Part shown: positions 31,888 to 38,937 of the stretch, one piece after another | Layout of the letters: each line of letters opens with the position of its first letter | How positions within the stretch are numbered: the stretch's first letter is position 1 | Assembly: GCF_011058255.1 (NCBI RefSeq) | Contig: NZ_JAALFH010000052.1 | Location: forward strand, 1 to 64,000 | Length of the DNA: 64,000 nucleotides | Direction: 5' to 3' | Origin: Thioalkalivibrio sp. XN8 | Lineage (GTDB): Bacteria; Pseudomonadota; Gammaproteobacteria; Steroidobacterales; XN24 | Position numbers and translations under genes: made by a program | Notes under the pieces: generated by a model | The model's database searches: none | The model's input: the letters and a program-made list of their open reading frames with translations, nothing else | Told to the model about the DNA's origin: nothing

Positions 31888-32306
31888 GACTGCCGCCGGT
31901 AGGCGACCACGGTGACGCCGTAGGACACGAGTTCTGCCAGGACGATCGCGAAGATGGCCCCGTTCACGATGGCCCAGCCGCCGGCGTAGAAAGGCATGAT
32001 GATCGCGACCATGATCACGCCGGCGATCAGCGTGCCGTAGGCGATGCTGACCGAGCGCCGCTGGATCGCGAGGTCGCGCTCGTCGGCCGGCTCCCGGGCT
32101 TCCTCCGGTGTGCGCAGGCGAAACAGGGCATGGCCGGCGCCCAGGATCGCCAGCTGCACGGCGACGGCGATGGCGAACAGCCAGAGCTGGCGCAGGTTGG
32201 GCAGCGTGTCGTCCGGCGGAGCTGTCGCCACGACGGCGAAATAAGGCCCGAAGGCCACGAGTATGGCCAGCAGGGACAACCAGGCGACTTTTTCTCGGTA
32301 AGACAT
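31884..32306 (-). CDS. Four-helix membrane protein paired with XRE regulator
   Basis: A 140-aa inner-membrane protein with four hydrophobic helices (about 7-28, 41-62, 87-108 and 114-133) and a charged cytosolic loop in the middle (RTPEEAREPADERDLAIQRR). Proteins of this shape are typically encoded in an operon with a 70-aa XRE regulator, but their function is not established. The ERDxxIxRRS loop is a recurring feature of the group. It may sense membrane state or anchor the regulator. An upstream promoter with a TTGACA box is at 32335-32373. Confidence 0.82.
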   Translation of the reverse strand: MSYREKVAWLSLLAILVAFGPYFAVVATAPPDDTLPNLRQLWLFAIAVAVQLAILGAGHALFRLRTPEEAREPADERDLAIQRRSVSIAYGTLIAGVIMVAIIMPFYAGGWAIVNGAIFAIVLAELVSYGVTVVAYRRQS

Positions 32307-32334
32307 GCTTGAACCCCCCGAAGAAGGACTGAAT

Positions 32335-32373
32335 GGTAAGCAAGTTTTACCGAATGTTAAAAATGTTTGTCAA
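32335..32373 (-). promoter_or_regulatory. Promoter and putative operator of the XRE operon
   Basis: In an unusually AT-rich stretch the minus strand has a perfect -35 TTGACA (32368-32373), an 18-nt spacer and a -10-like TAAAAC (32344-32349). The inverted repeat GGTAA-N7-TTACC (32335-32351) overlaps the -10, as expected of an autorepressor site. Confidence 0.6.
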
Positions 32374-32393
32374 TAAGTAAAATAAATTTAACT

Positions 32394-33809
32394 TTACTCG
32401 GGTCCAACGTCGGACCCCGGGACTGCATGAGCAGCGGGCGCAGACCCGGGCGGCCCAAGCTCGAACTCGGGCGCGAACAGGAAGGGAATGCGGAAATCGA
32501 AGCGGGCTTCGGTATAACGGTCGTCGATCGGGGCATCCCCGGTTTCGGCGTGCGGGTTCCAGGTCACCGCCAGCACTTGCAGCCCCGGTTCGAGACCGTC
32601 CAGCGCCACGACCCCGGTGATGCCCCGCATGCCCAGGTCCAGCCGCTCGGTGGCCACGAAGCCGTCGAGGTCGATGGGCTGGCCCTGCAACGACACCGAC
32701 CAGAGCCGCGCCAGGCAGGGTGCGCCAAGATCGGCGTCCGCGCCGGGACAGAGGCGCTCCAGCAGGAGGTTGTCGCGGATCGGATGGTAGGGCAGGAACA
32801 GCCGCAGGTGACTGCCGCGCTGTTCGAAGGTCGGGATCGTGGGCCGCGCGCGCAGGCGGTCCTTGCCGTCGCGCAGGTCCTCGTAATAGCTGCTGCGGAA
32901 GGCCGGGCCCTGCAGGTGCTCGGTGTCGAGGTAACTGAACTGGTCCGAGACGGTGAAGTTCACGGCGCGGTTGAAGCTGAACTGGCCGAGGACCACGATC
33001 GCGATCACCGCCAGCACGAACAGGATCATGGCGATGATCGGCCGCGTGTTGCTTTGCAGGGTCAGTTGCACCGGCAGGACCAGCCGCTGCGGCACCAGCC
33101 AGCCGTTGATCCTGCCGAGTGCGTTCACCAGCCCCCGGAACCACGGCGCGCGTTGCAGCGCCGGCACGCGTTGCGCCAGCAACGTGTCGAGAAGCCACAG
33201 CAGCACGGCGCTGCCCGCGGCGATGCCCACCAGGCCGAGGGCCGCGGCGTTCATGCCGAAAGTCGTGGCGCCGAAGCGGGAGCCGACCAGGCCGCCGACG
33301 CTTGCTGCCAGGGTGATCAGCAACACGATCCAGACGATGGCCAGCGCGATGACGCTGATCACTGCGAACAGGGAGGACGCGAGGCGGTCGGAGCGCTCGA
33401 TCGCGGTCTGCAGGTCCGGCAGCCGCCGGCGATAGTTTTCCCGGGTGAGCGGCCCGATCCCGGGCGTCCGGTTCCAGTCGATGCCGCGCGGGAACACTGC
33501 GCGCAGGCCGATCAGGCCGACCCAGTAGGCGCGCGCCAGCAGGTGCAGCAGGAAGCATGCGCCGAGTCCGTACGCCAGGCCCGTGAGCAAGATCAGCGCC
33601 GTGCTGCTGCTCACCACCAGGGTCAGGGACAAATGCGTGTAAGCCTCGGCGAAGCGCTCGAACAGCCAGCCGGGCAAAGTGAACAGCGCGACCGTGGTCA
33701 GGCTCGAGATGATCAGCTCGAGCTCGTCGGTGCGGTCGCGCAGCCGGGCCAGCTCGGCCCTGGCCTCCGCTGACTGACGTTCCGGGGCTCGAGAATCCCG
33801 CTCTGGCAT
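32394..33809 (-). CDS. Multi-pass membrane protein of unknown function
   Basis: A 471-aa protein not assigned to a family. A charged, possibly coiled N-terminus (residues 1-30) precedes about six hydrophobic segments in two clusters (about 33-80 and 140-265), then a hydrophilic C-terminal half with beta-like text (GVVALDGLEPGLQVLAVTW). The ATG at 33809 has GGAGCGGAGCAC before it; the long open frame to 33971 overlaps the divergent gene. No transport or catalytic motif was noticed. It is divergent from the 281-aa gene, with only a 76-nt common upstream region. Confidence 0.75.
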   Translation of the reverse strand: MPERDSRAPERQSAEARAELARLRDRTDELELIISSLTTVALFTLPGWLFERFAEAYTHLSLTLVVSSSTALILLTGLAYGLGACFLLHLLARAYWVGLIGLRAVFPRGIDWNRTPGIGPLTRENYRRRLPDLQTAIERSDRLASSLFAVISVIALAIVWIVLLITLAASVGGLVGSRFGATTFGMNAAALGLVGIAAGSAVLLWLLDTLLAQRVPALQRAPWFRGLVNALGRINGWLVPQRLVLPVQLTLQSNTRPIIAMILFVLAVIAIVVLGQFSFNRAVNFTVSDQFSYLDTEHLQGPAFRSSYYEDLRDGKDRLRARPTIPTFEQRGSHLRLFLPYHPIRDNLLLERLCPGADADLGAPCLARLWSVSLQGQPIDLDGFVATERLDLGMRGITGVVALDGLEPGLQVLAVTWNPHAETGDAPIDDRYTEARFDFRIPFLFAPEFELGPPGSAPAAHAVPGSDVGPE

Positions 33810-33885
33810 GTGCTCCGCTCCCCCGCGACTGCTGCGATCGGGGCCCGGACTCGCCGGGCCCGGCCAACCCTGCGAGAATACCGAA

Positions 33886-34731
33886 ATGCATACGGTAATT
33901 CCCCTGCAGCGCAGCGCTGCGAGCTGGCTCGAGCGTCCTGGCCGCATCTGGTTCAGCTGGAGCATCTTCAATCCGAACGGACCGACCGTGAGCTGCCTCG
34001 GCCTGCGCGAGTCCGGCGCTCCCGAGGGCGTCGAGGTGTTCTACCGCTGGCAACACCTGCTCGGCGGCGAGGATTACCGCCTCGGGCATGTCGACCTGGA
34101 GGCGCCGGATGCCCGCGCTCGCCTCAGCGGGATTTTCACCAGCGCGGTCCGGCTCCGGCCGGGGCAGGGTTTCCGGCGCTTCGCCATGGTCACTTCGATC
34201 CCCAGCCTGGTGGTGTCGAACGTGGCCGAGGACTGGCTCCCGGTGCTCAGGGGTTGCCTCGAGCAGAGCGACGCCGTCGCCCGGGGGGACTGGGGCCGCG
34301 AGCGCTACCTGCTCGCCAGGTACGGCAACCGCCTGTTCGACCGCGCCGGGGAGGAGCTGCGCGAGGCCTACGAGCACATGCGCCGGCAGCACGAGTCGAG
34401 CAGCGAGCCCGATCCGCTGGCGGGCGAACGCCTCGCGCAGATGTATCGCCTCTACCAGCGCGTGCCCACCTTCGCGGACTGGGCGCCGGGCCGCTACGCG
34501 AGCCGCGCGGCGAAGCCCGGCGACTTCGACGCCTGGTGGGAGACGGTGACGGCGCCGGAGTTCTGGCCGCCGGCGGCGACCCAGCTGGCGCAGGCCTGGG
34601 AGAACGTCGCGCAGCAGAGTTCACTGCCCGCGCGGACCCCGATGGCCGAGGTGCGCGACTTCTTCGCCGCTTACGGGATGCCGATTTTCAGCCAGCCTGC
34701 GCCGGCAGGCGCACCCGGCCGGGACGATTGA
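33886..34731 (+). CDS. Hypothetical protein, 281 aa
   Basis: A soluble protein of unknown function without signal peptide or membrane segment. It has a beta-rich N-terminal half (RPGRIWFSWSIFNPNGPTVS, LGHVDLEAPDARARLSGIFT) and a charged helical C-terminal half (REAYEHMRRQHESSSEPDPL). The ATG at 33886 gives a compact start; upstream bases GCGAGAAT are only a weak ribosome site. It ends 19 nt before the BON-LysM gene and may share its transcript. Nothing in the neighbourhood decides the role. Confidence 0.65.
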   Translation: MHTVIPLQRSAASWLERPGRIWFSWSIFNPNGPTVSCLGLRESGAPEGVEVFYRWQHLLGGEDYRLGHVDLEAPDARARLSGIFTSAVRLRPGQGFRRFAMVTSIPSLVVSNVAEDWLPVLRGCLEQSDAVARGDWGRERYLLARYGNRLFDRAGEELREAYEHMRRQHESSSEPDPLAGERLAQMYRLYQRVPTFADWAPGRYASRAAKPGDFDAWWETVTAPEFWPPAATQLAQAWENVAQQSSLPARTPMAEVRDFFAAYGMPIFSQPAPAGAPGRDD

Positions 34732-34750
34732 GCCAACTAAGGAGAACGAC

Positions 34751-35263
34751 ATGGGATTTTTCGACTTCATCGCCGACGCCGGCGACAAGCTGTTCGGCGA
34801 CGACGCCATCGACGAGAACAAGGTCCGCGAGCACATCGCGGGCCTGGGCCTGAAGCTGAAGGTGTTCTCCGTGGTCGCGCACCAGCAGGACAAGATGGTG
34901 TCGCTGATCGGCTGGGCCGAGACGCTGGAGGACAAGGAGAAGGCGATCCTGGCGGCCGGCAACATCAAGGGCGTGGAGAAAGTCGACGACCGGCTGAAGG
35001 TGGGAACCCCGCCGGCCCGGCCGCAGGCTGCCGCGGCCGAGGCGGCCCCCGCTGCCCCGGCAGAGGCGCCGGAGCCGGACAGCTCGGAGCAGCCCTCCTC
35101 GCGCTTCTACACGGTGCAGCCCGGCGACACGCTGTCGAAGATCGCGCGCGAGTTCTACGGCAGCGCCGGCAAGTATCCGGTGATCTTCGAGGCCAACACG
35201 CCGATGCTCACGAACCCGGACCGCATCTATCCGGGACAGGTGTTGCGCATTCCGGAGGCGTGA
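34751..35263 (+). CDS. BON-LysM protein (Kbp/YgaU-like)
   Basis: A 170-aa protein with an N-terminal BON domain (about 20-85, AHQQDKMVSLIGWAETLEDK and GVEKVDDRLKV), an Ala/Pro/Glu-rich linker and a C-terminal LysM (about 117-168, YTVQPGDTLSKIAREFYG). The order and size match E. coli Kbp (YgaU, 149 aa), a cytosolic potassium-binding protein; LysM domains otherwise bind peptidoglycan. There is no signal peptide, which argues for the Kbp reading. Its end overlaps the 3' end of the convergent pgaD-like gene by 56 nt. Confidence 0.88.
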   Translation: MGFFDFIADAGDKLFGDDAIDENKVREHIAGLGLKLKVFSVVAHQQDKMVSLIGWAETLEDKEKAILAAGNIKGVEKVDDRLKVGTPPARPQAAAAEAAPAAPAEAPEPDSSEQPSSRFYTVQPGDTLSKIAREFYGSAGKYPVIFEANTPMLTNPDRIYPGQVLRIPEA

Positions 35264-35717
35264 CGGCGGGCAGCGTCTCGACCCGGAGTTCCGGGTCGAG
35301 ATGCAGCACCATCCGCCGCTCCCCGCGCAGCGCAGCGAGCGTGCCCGCGTCGATGCCGTGGCGCGCGCGCAGGTCCTCGTCGCTGACCGGCGAGATCGGC
35401 TTGCGCCGGTCGAGCCCGCCGTAGCGCTGCAGGTTGTAGAAGGACCAGGCCACGATCACCACGGCGCTCAGCACCACGACCCCGGCGTACCCCAGCAGCG
35501 TGATCGCGTCGCTGCGGTCGGCGGGCTCCAGCAGGTGGCGGGAGAAGGCGTCGATGCCGAACCACCAGGCCAGCAGGCTGATCAGCGGCACGAACAGGTA
35601 CAGCCACACGGTCCAGGCGATCAGCGTCAGCACCGAGTACAGCGTGCGCTGGCCCACCGGCTGCAGCTCCGGCCGGTAGAGAATCTCGGGGTGGCGCAGC
35701 GGGCGGGGCGTGGTCAC
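35208..35717 (-). CDS. pgaD: PgaD-like poly-N-acetylglucosamine synthesis subunit
   Basis: A 169-aa inner-membrane protein with two helices (about 28-52 and 73-96; LTLIAWTVWLYLFVPLISLL), the typical form of PgaD, which associates with the PgaC synthase; in E. coli the PgaCD complex is stimulated by c-di-GMP. The start is a GTG at 35717 overlapping the pgaC stop. Longer than E. coli PgaD (137 aa), it has an added soluble C-terminus with a Pro/Cys-rich end. The gene overlaps the BON-LysM gene by 56 nt at the convergent ends. Confidence 0.85.
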   Translation of the reverse strand: MTTPRPLRHPEILYRPELQPVGQRTLYSVLTLIAWTVWLYLFVPLISLLAWWFGIDAFSRHLLEPADRSDAITLLGYAGVVVLSAVVIVAWSFYNLQRYGGLDRRKPISPVSDEDLRARHGIDAGTLAALRGERRMVLHLDPELRVETLPAVTPPECATPVPDRCGPGS

Positions 35718-36985
35718 GGCCGCAGCCCCCGGTCCGGGCTGACCCACACCGCGCGCGTGCCGCGGCGCTTGAGCAGCGCCTTGGGCACCGCCACCACCGT
35801 GGTGGCCATGCTGATCAGCCAGAACGCCAGCGGGTACCAGATCACCCAGAAGTAGTCGCGCCAGAGCCCCTTTTCGTAGCGGCTGTCCATCATCATGCTG
35901 ACCCCGAACTGCACCAGGCAGGTGCAGCCGAGGATCACGCCGTTCCAGCGCGGCAGCACGGTCGTCACCGTGAGTGCCGGCGGCATTTCGACCGCCAGGC
36001 CGAGGAAATACAGCAGGAAGATGAAGGCCATGGTGTAGGCCCAGACCACGCTGAGCGAATACTCCGCCAGCAGGCCCCACATCCGTCGCCGCCGCCAGGA
36101 CAGCACGCGCGCGGCGTAGCGGCGCAGCACCTCCACCCCGCCCTGGGCCCAGCGCAGGCGCTGCCGCCACAGGCCGCGCAGTGTTTCGGGCATCCAGATC
36201 CAGCACAGCGCGTTGGGCTCGTAGCGCACGTCCCAGTGGTCCGCCTGGATCAGCCACGTGAGGTCGATGTCCTCCGTGACCATGTCCGTGTTCCAGTAGC
36301 TGTTGCGCTGCAGGGCCGCCTTGCGAAAGGCCGAGACCACGCCCGACACGGTGAAGATGCGGCCGTAGATCCGCTGCGCCCGCTTGATCAGGCCGATGAT
36401 CGAGGAGAACTCGCCGACCTGGAGCCGGCCGAGCAGCGTCGAGCGGTTGCGGATGCACGGGTTGCCGGTGACCGCGCCGACCCGCGGGCCCGAGAGCAGG
36501 TGGTGCATCAGCCAGTGCACGGCGCAGGGGTGCAGCACGGCGTCGCCGTCGATGCACACCAGGTACTCGCTGCGCGCGGCCAGCGCGCCCATGCGCAGCG
36601 CCATCGCCTTGCCCTGGTTGCTAGCGAAGTGAATCACGCGCAGCCGGGGGATCTCCGCGGCCAGCGCGTCCAGCAGCACGCCGGTCTCGTCGCTGCTGCC
36701 GTCGTTGATGGCGATGATCTCGAAGTCCGGGTACTCGGTCTGCGCCAGCCACGTCATCGTCTCGCGCACGTTCTGGGCCTCGTTGAAGCAGGGCACGAGG
36801 ATCGAGCAGGGCGGCGTTGCGGGCAGCGGCGGCGGCGATTCCGGCCCGCCTGGTGACTTGCGTTCCCAGTGGAAGTGGTACCACAGGCCGGCGACGATCC
36901 AGATCCACGCCATGAACAGCGGGAAATAGAAGGCGAAATTGAACATCACGGCGAGCGGGCCGGTCATGTCTCCCCAGCTCAGCAT
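35714..36985 (-). CDS. pgaC: Poly-beta-1,6-N-acetylglucosamine synthase
   Basis: A 423-aa membrane glycosyltransferase family 2 protein polymerising UDP-GlcNAc into beta-1,6-GlcNAc. Two N-terminal helices, then the catalytic domain with INDGSSDE (93-100), DGD 146-148, TED 237-239 and the QRLRW product-binding motif at 275-279, followed by C-terminal helices. The length agrees with E. coli PgaC (441 aa). Its ATG overlaps the pgaB stop by one base (TGATG). It lies in a canonical pgaABCD order. Confidence 0.95.
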   Translation of the reverse strand: MLSWGDMTGPLAVMFNFAFYFPLFMAWIWIVAGLWYHFHWERKSPGGPESPPPLPATPPCSILVPCFNEAQNVRETMTWLAQTEYPDFEIIAINDGSSDETGVLLDALAAEIPRLRVIHFASNQGKAMALRMGALAARSEYLVCIDGDAVLHPCAVHWLMHHLLSGPRVGAVTGNPCIRNRSTLLGRLQVGEFSSIIGLIKRAQRIYGRIFTVSGVVSAFRKAALQRNSYWNTDMVTEDIDLTWLIQADHWDVRYEPNALCWIWMPETLRGLWRQRLRWAQGGVEVLRRYAARVLSWRRRRMWGLLAEYSLSVVWAYTMAFIFLLYFLGLAVEMPPALTVTTVLPRWNGVILGCTCLVQFGVSMMMDSRYEKGLWRDYFWVIWYPLAFWLISMATTVVAVPKALLKRRGTRAVWVSPDRGLRP

Positions 36986-38937
36986 CAGCGCGACTCCCGG
37001 TAGGGGAAGCTGCGCTTCGACAGGCCCTGGAACAGCGGCTCCTGCGCCGGCCGGCCGCGCACGAAATCGTCCGGGTAGTAGGCGAGGTTGAGGGCGCCGG
37101 CGCGCAGCAGCGCGCGCAGCTGGCCCCGCAGGGTCGCGGCGTCGAGCCAGCGCTCCTCGCGCCAGTCCCGGGCCTGGAGCTGGAACACCGTGGCCTCGAG
37201 GCCGCCGGGATGGGCGGCCACCGTGTCAACCAGCCCGAGCAGCCACGGCAACGGGTCGCCTGCGACCTGCTCGAGCCCCGGCATGGCCATCAGCACCGGG
37301 TAGTCGTAGGCGGCGAGGAAGGCCGGCAGCGACTGGCTGAAGCGCGCCTCGGCGGCCGGGTCGAACACGGCCCGGGCGTAGAGGCTGCGCGCCGTGCGGA
37401 TCGCGGGCCGGTAGCGGCGCACCCGCTCGGCCAGCTCGGTCGTGAAGTCCACCAGCGCTGCGGTCTTGTCCGCCGGCGTCAGCTGCTCGCAGGGCCGTGG
37501 CAGGGGATGCCCGCCGGGCCAGCTCGCCGCCGGCAGGCAGGCCGCGGCATCCTCGTCGGCGGCCAGGAAGGCGTCGTCGTGGAACAGCACGCCGGCCACG
37601 TGGGCATGGCGGGCGAGGTCTGCGTAGATCTCGCCGACCAGCGCGCGCGCCTCGGGCAGGAAGGGGCTCAGCCGCGGATGGTCGAAGCCGGCCGGCGCCG
37701 AGCCGCCGTCGGGCAGGTGCCGGCGCACGCGCAGCGCTTCCGCCTGCTGTTCGTCCGGCGGCGCGAAGGCGAGCACGGGCAGCCAGGCGAACACTTCGAC
37801 CCCGGCGCGGGTGCGCAGCTGCCAGGCTACGCGGTTGAACAGGTCGGCGCGCACGGGCAGGTGCCGGTTGGGGAAGTACAGCTCGCGCGCCAGGCCGTCC
37901 CCGTCCGGGTCGGCGAAGGCCTGCAGGTAGACCGTGGTGATATCCAGCGCGTGCATGCGCTCGATGAGCGCATCGAGGTTGCGTTCCTGCTGCGCCGGGT
38001 CCGGGTCGAACACGTAGTCGAGATCGACCTGGGCCACGCGCTGGATGCTGCGCGTCGGGCGCTGGGGCAGGTTGAGCGCGAAGCGCTCCAGGCCCGGGTT
38101 GCCGGTGATCAGCAGCCGGTTCAGCCCCTGCAGGCGGTCGACGGTGTTGACGCCGGTGGCGAGGCCGAGCGAGACGGGCATGCCGAGTTCCGCGGCCACC
38201 TCTTCGGCCAGGGCATCGTACTCGCCGTAGGGCCAGGCCACGGCGCGCGGCGGCTGTCCCGTCTCCCGGGCGATGATGGCCGTGCTGCGGGCCAGGTCCG
38301 TCCTGATGCGCTCGCGGCGCTCGGCCGCCGTCTCGTAGCGGCCCTCGCCGGGGCGCCAGGCCAGCGTCGTCACGGCCGGCTGCAGGTTGCCCTGCGGGTT
38401 CCCCGGGATGCCGCGGTGCAGGTCGTGCGTGTGGCTGGCGATTTCCACCAGCCCGGAATCGACCATGGCGCGCAGCTGCTCCCAGTTGACGAACCCGCCG
38501 GCGCCGCGCCGCGCGCCCTCGTAGGGCACGGTGGCGCCGGCGGCGACGGCCTCCAGCCAGCCGGTGTTGATCGCCACCACCGCCGGGTAGTCGAAGGCCT
38601 GCAGCAGCGGGAAGACGCGGGTGTACAGGCTGGCCAGCCCGTCGTCGAAGCTCAGCAGGACCGCCCGCGGCGGCAGCGGGGCGCGCCCCTCGTGGGCGTC
38701 GATGACCTGCTGCAGGCTGACGGGCTGCCAGCCGTGTCGCCGCAGCCATTCGAACTGCGCGGCCAGGTCCCGCGTCGAGACCGCATACGCGTCCGGATCG
38801 ATCTCGCGGGCGACCTCGTCGCGCACGTCGTGCCAGCTGACGGCGACCCATTCGCCCGCAGCGGCGGGCGCCGCCGGGGTCGCGGCGAAGGACAGCAGCC
38901 CGGCCAGCAGCGCCGCCATGAAGCTGGGCCGGCGCAT
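36985..38937 (-). CDS. pgaB: Poly-N-acetylglucosamine N-deacetylase
   Basis: A 650-aa exported enzyme that partially deacetylates PNAG to allow its export. N-terminal NodB-like domain with VSWHDV (33-38), catalytic/metal LLSFDDG (Asp98, Asp99) and SHTHDLH (168-174), and a C-terminal GHL13-type hydrolase-like domain (DALIERMHALDITTVYLQAF; GVLFHDDAFL). The ATG at 38937 overlaps the pgaA stop by one base. Unlike E. coli PgaB there is no lipobox Cys after the signal peptide (ending PAAPAAAGE), so it may be periplasmic and soluble. Confidence 0.94.
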   Translation of the reverse strand: MRRPSFMAALLAGLLSFAATPAAPAAAGEWVAVSWHDVRDEVAREIDPDAYAVSTRDLAAQFEWLRRHGWQPVSLQQVIDAHEGRAPLPPRAVLLSFDDGLASLYTRVFPLLQAFDYPAVVAINTGWLEAVAAGATVPYEGARRGAGGFVNWEQLRAMVDSGLVEIASHTHDLHRGIPGNPQGNLQPAVTTLAWRPGEGRYETAAERRERIRTDLARSTAIIARETGQPPRAVAWPYGEYDALAEEVAAELGMPVSLGLATGVNTVDRLQGLNRLLITGNPGLERFALNLPQRPTRSIQRVAQVDLDYVFDPDPAQQERNLDALIERMHALDITTVYLQAFADPDGDGLARELYFPNRHLPVRADLFNRVAWQLRTRAGVEVFAWLPVLAFAPPDEQQAEALRVRRHLPDGGSAPAGFDHPRLSPFLPEARALVGEIYADLARHAHVAGVLFHDDAFLAADEDAAACLPAASWPGGHPLPRPCEQLTPADKTAALVDFTTELAERVRRYRPAIRTARSLYARAVFDPAAEARFSQSLPAFLAAYDYPVLMAMPGLEQVAGDPLPWLLGLVDTVAAHPGGLEATVFQLQARDWREERWLDAATLRGQLRALLRAGALNLAYYPDDFVRGRPAQEPLFQGLSKRSFPYRESR

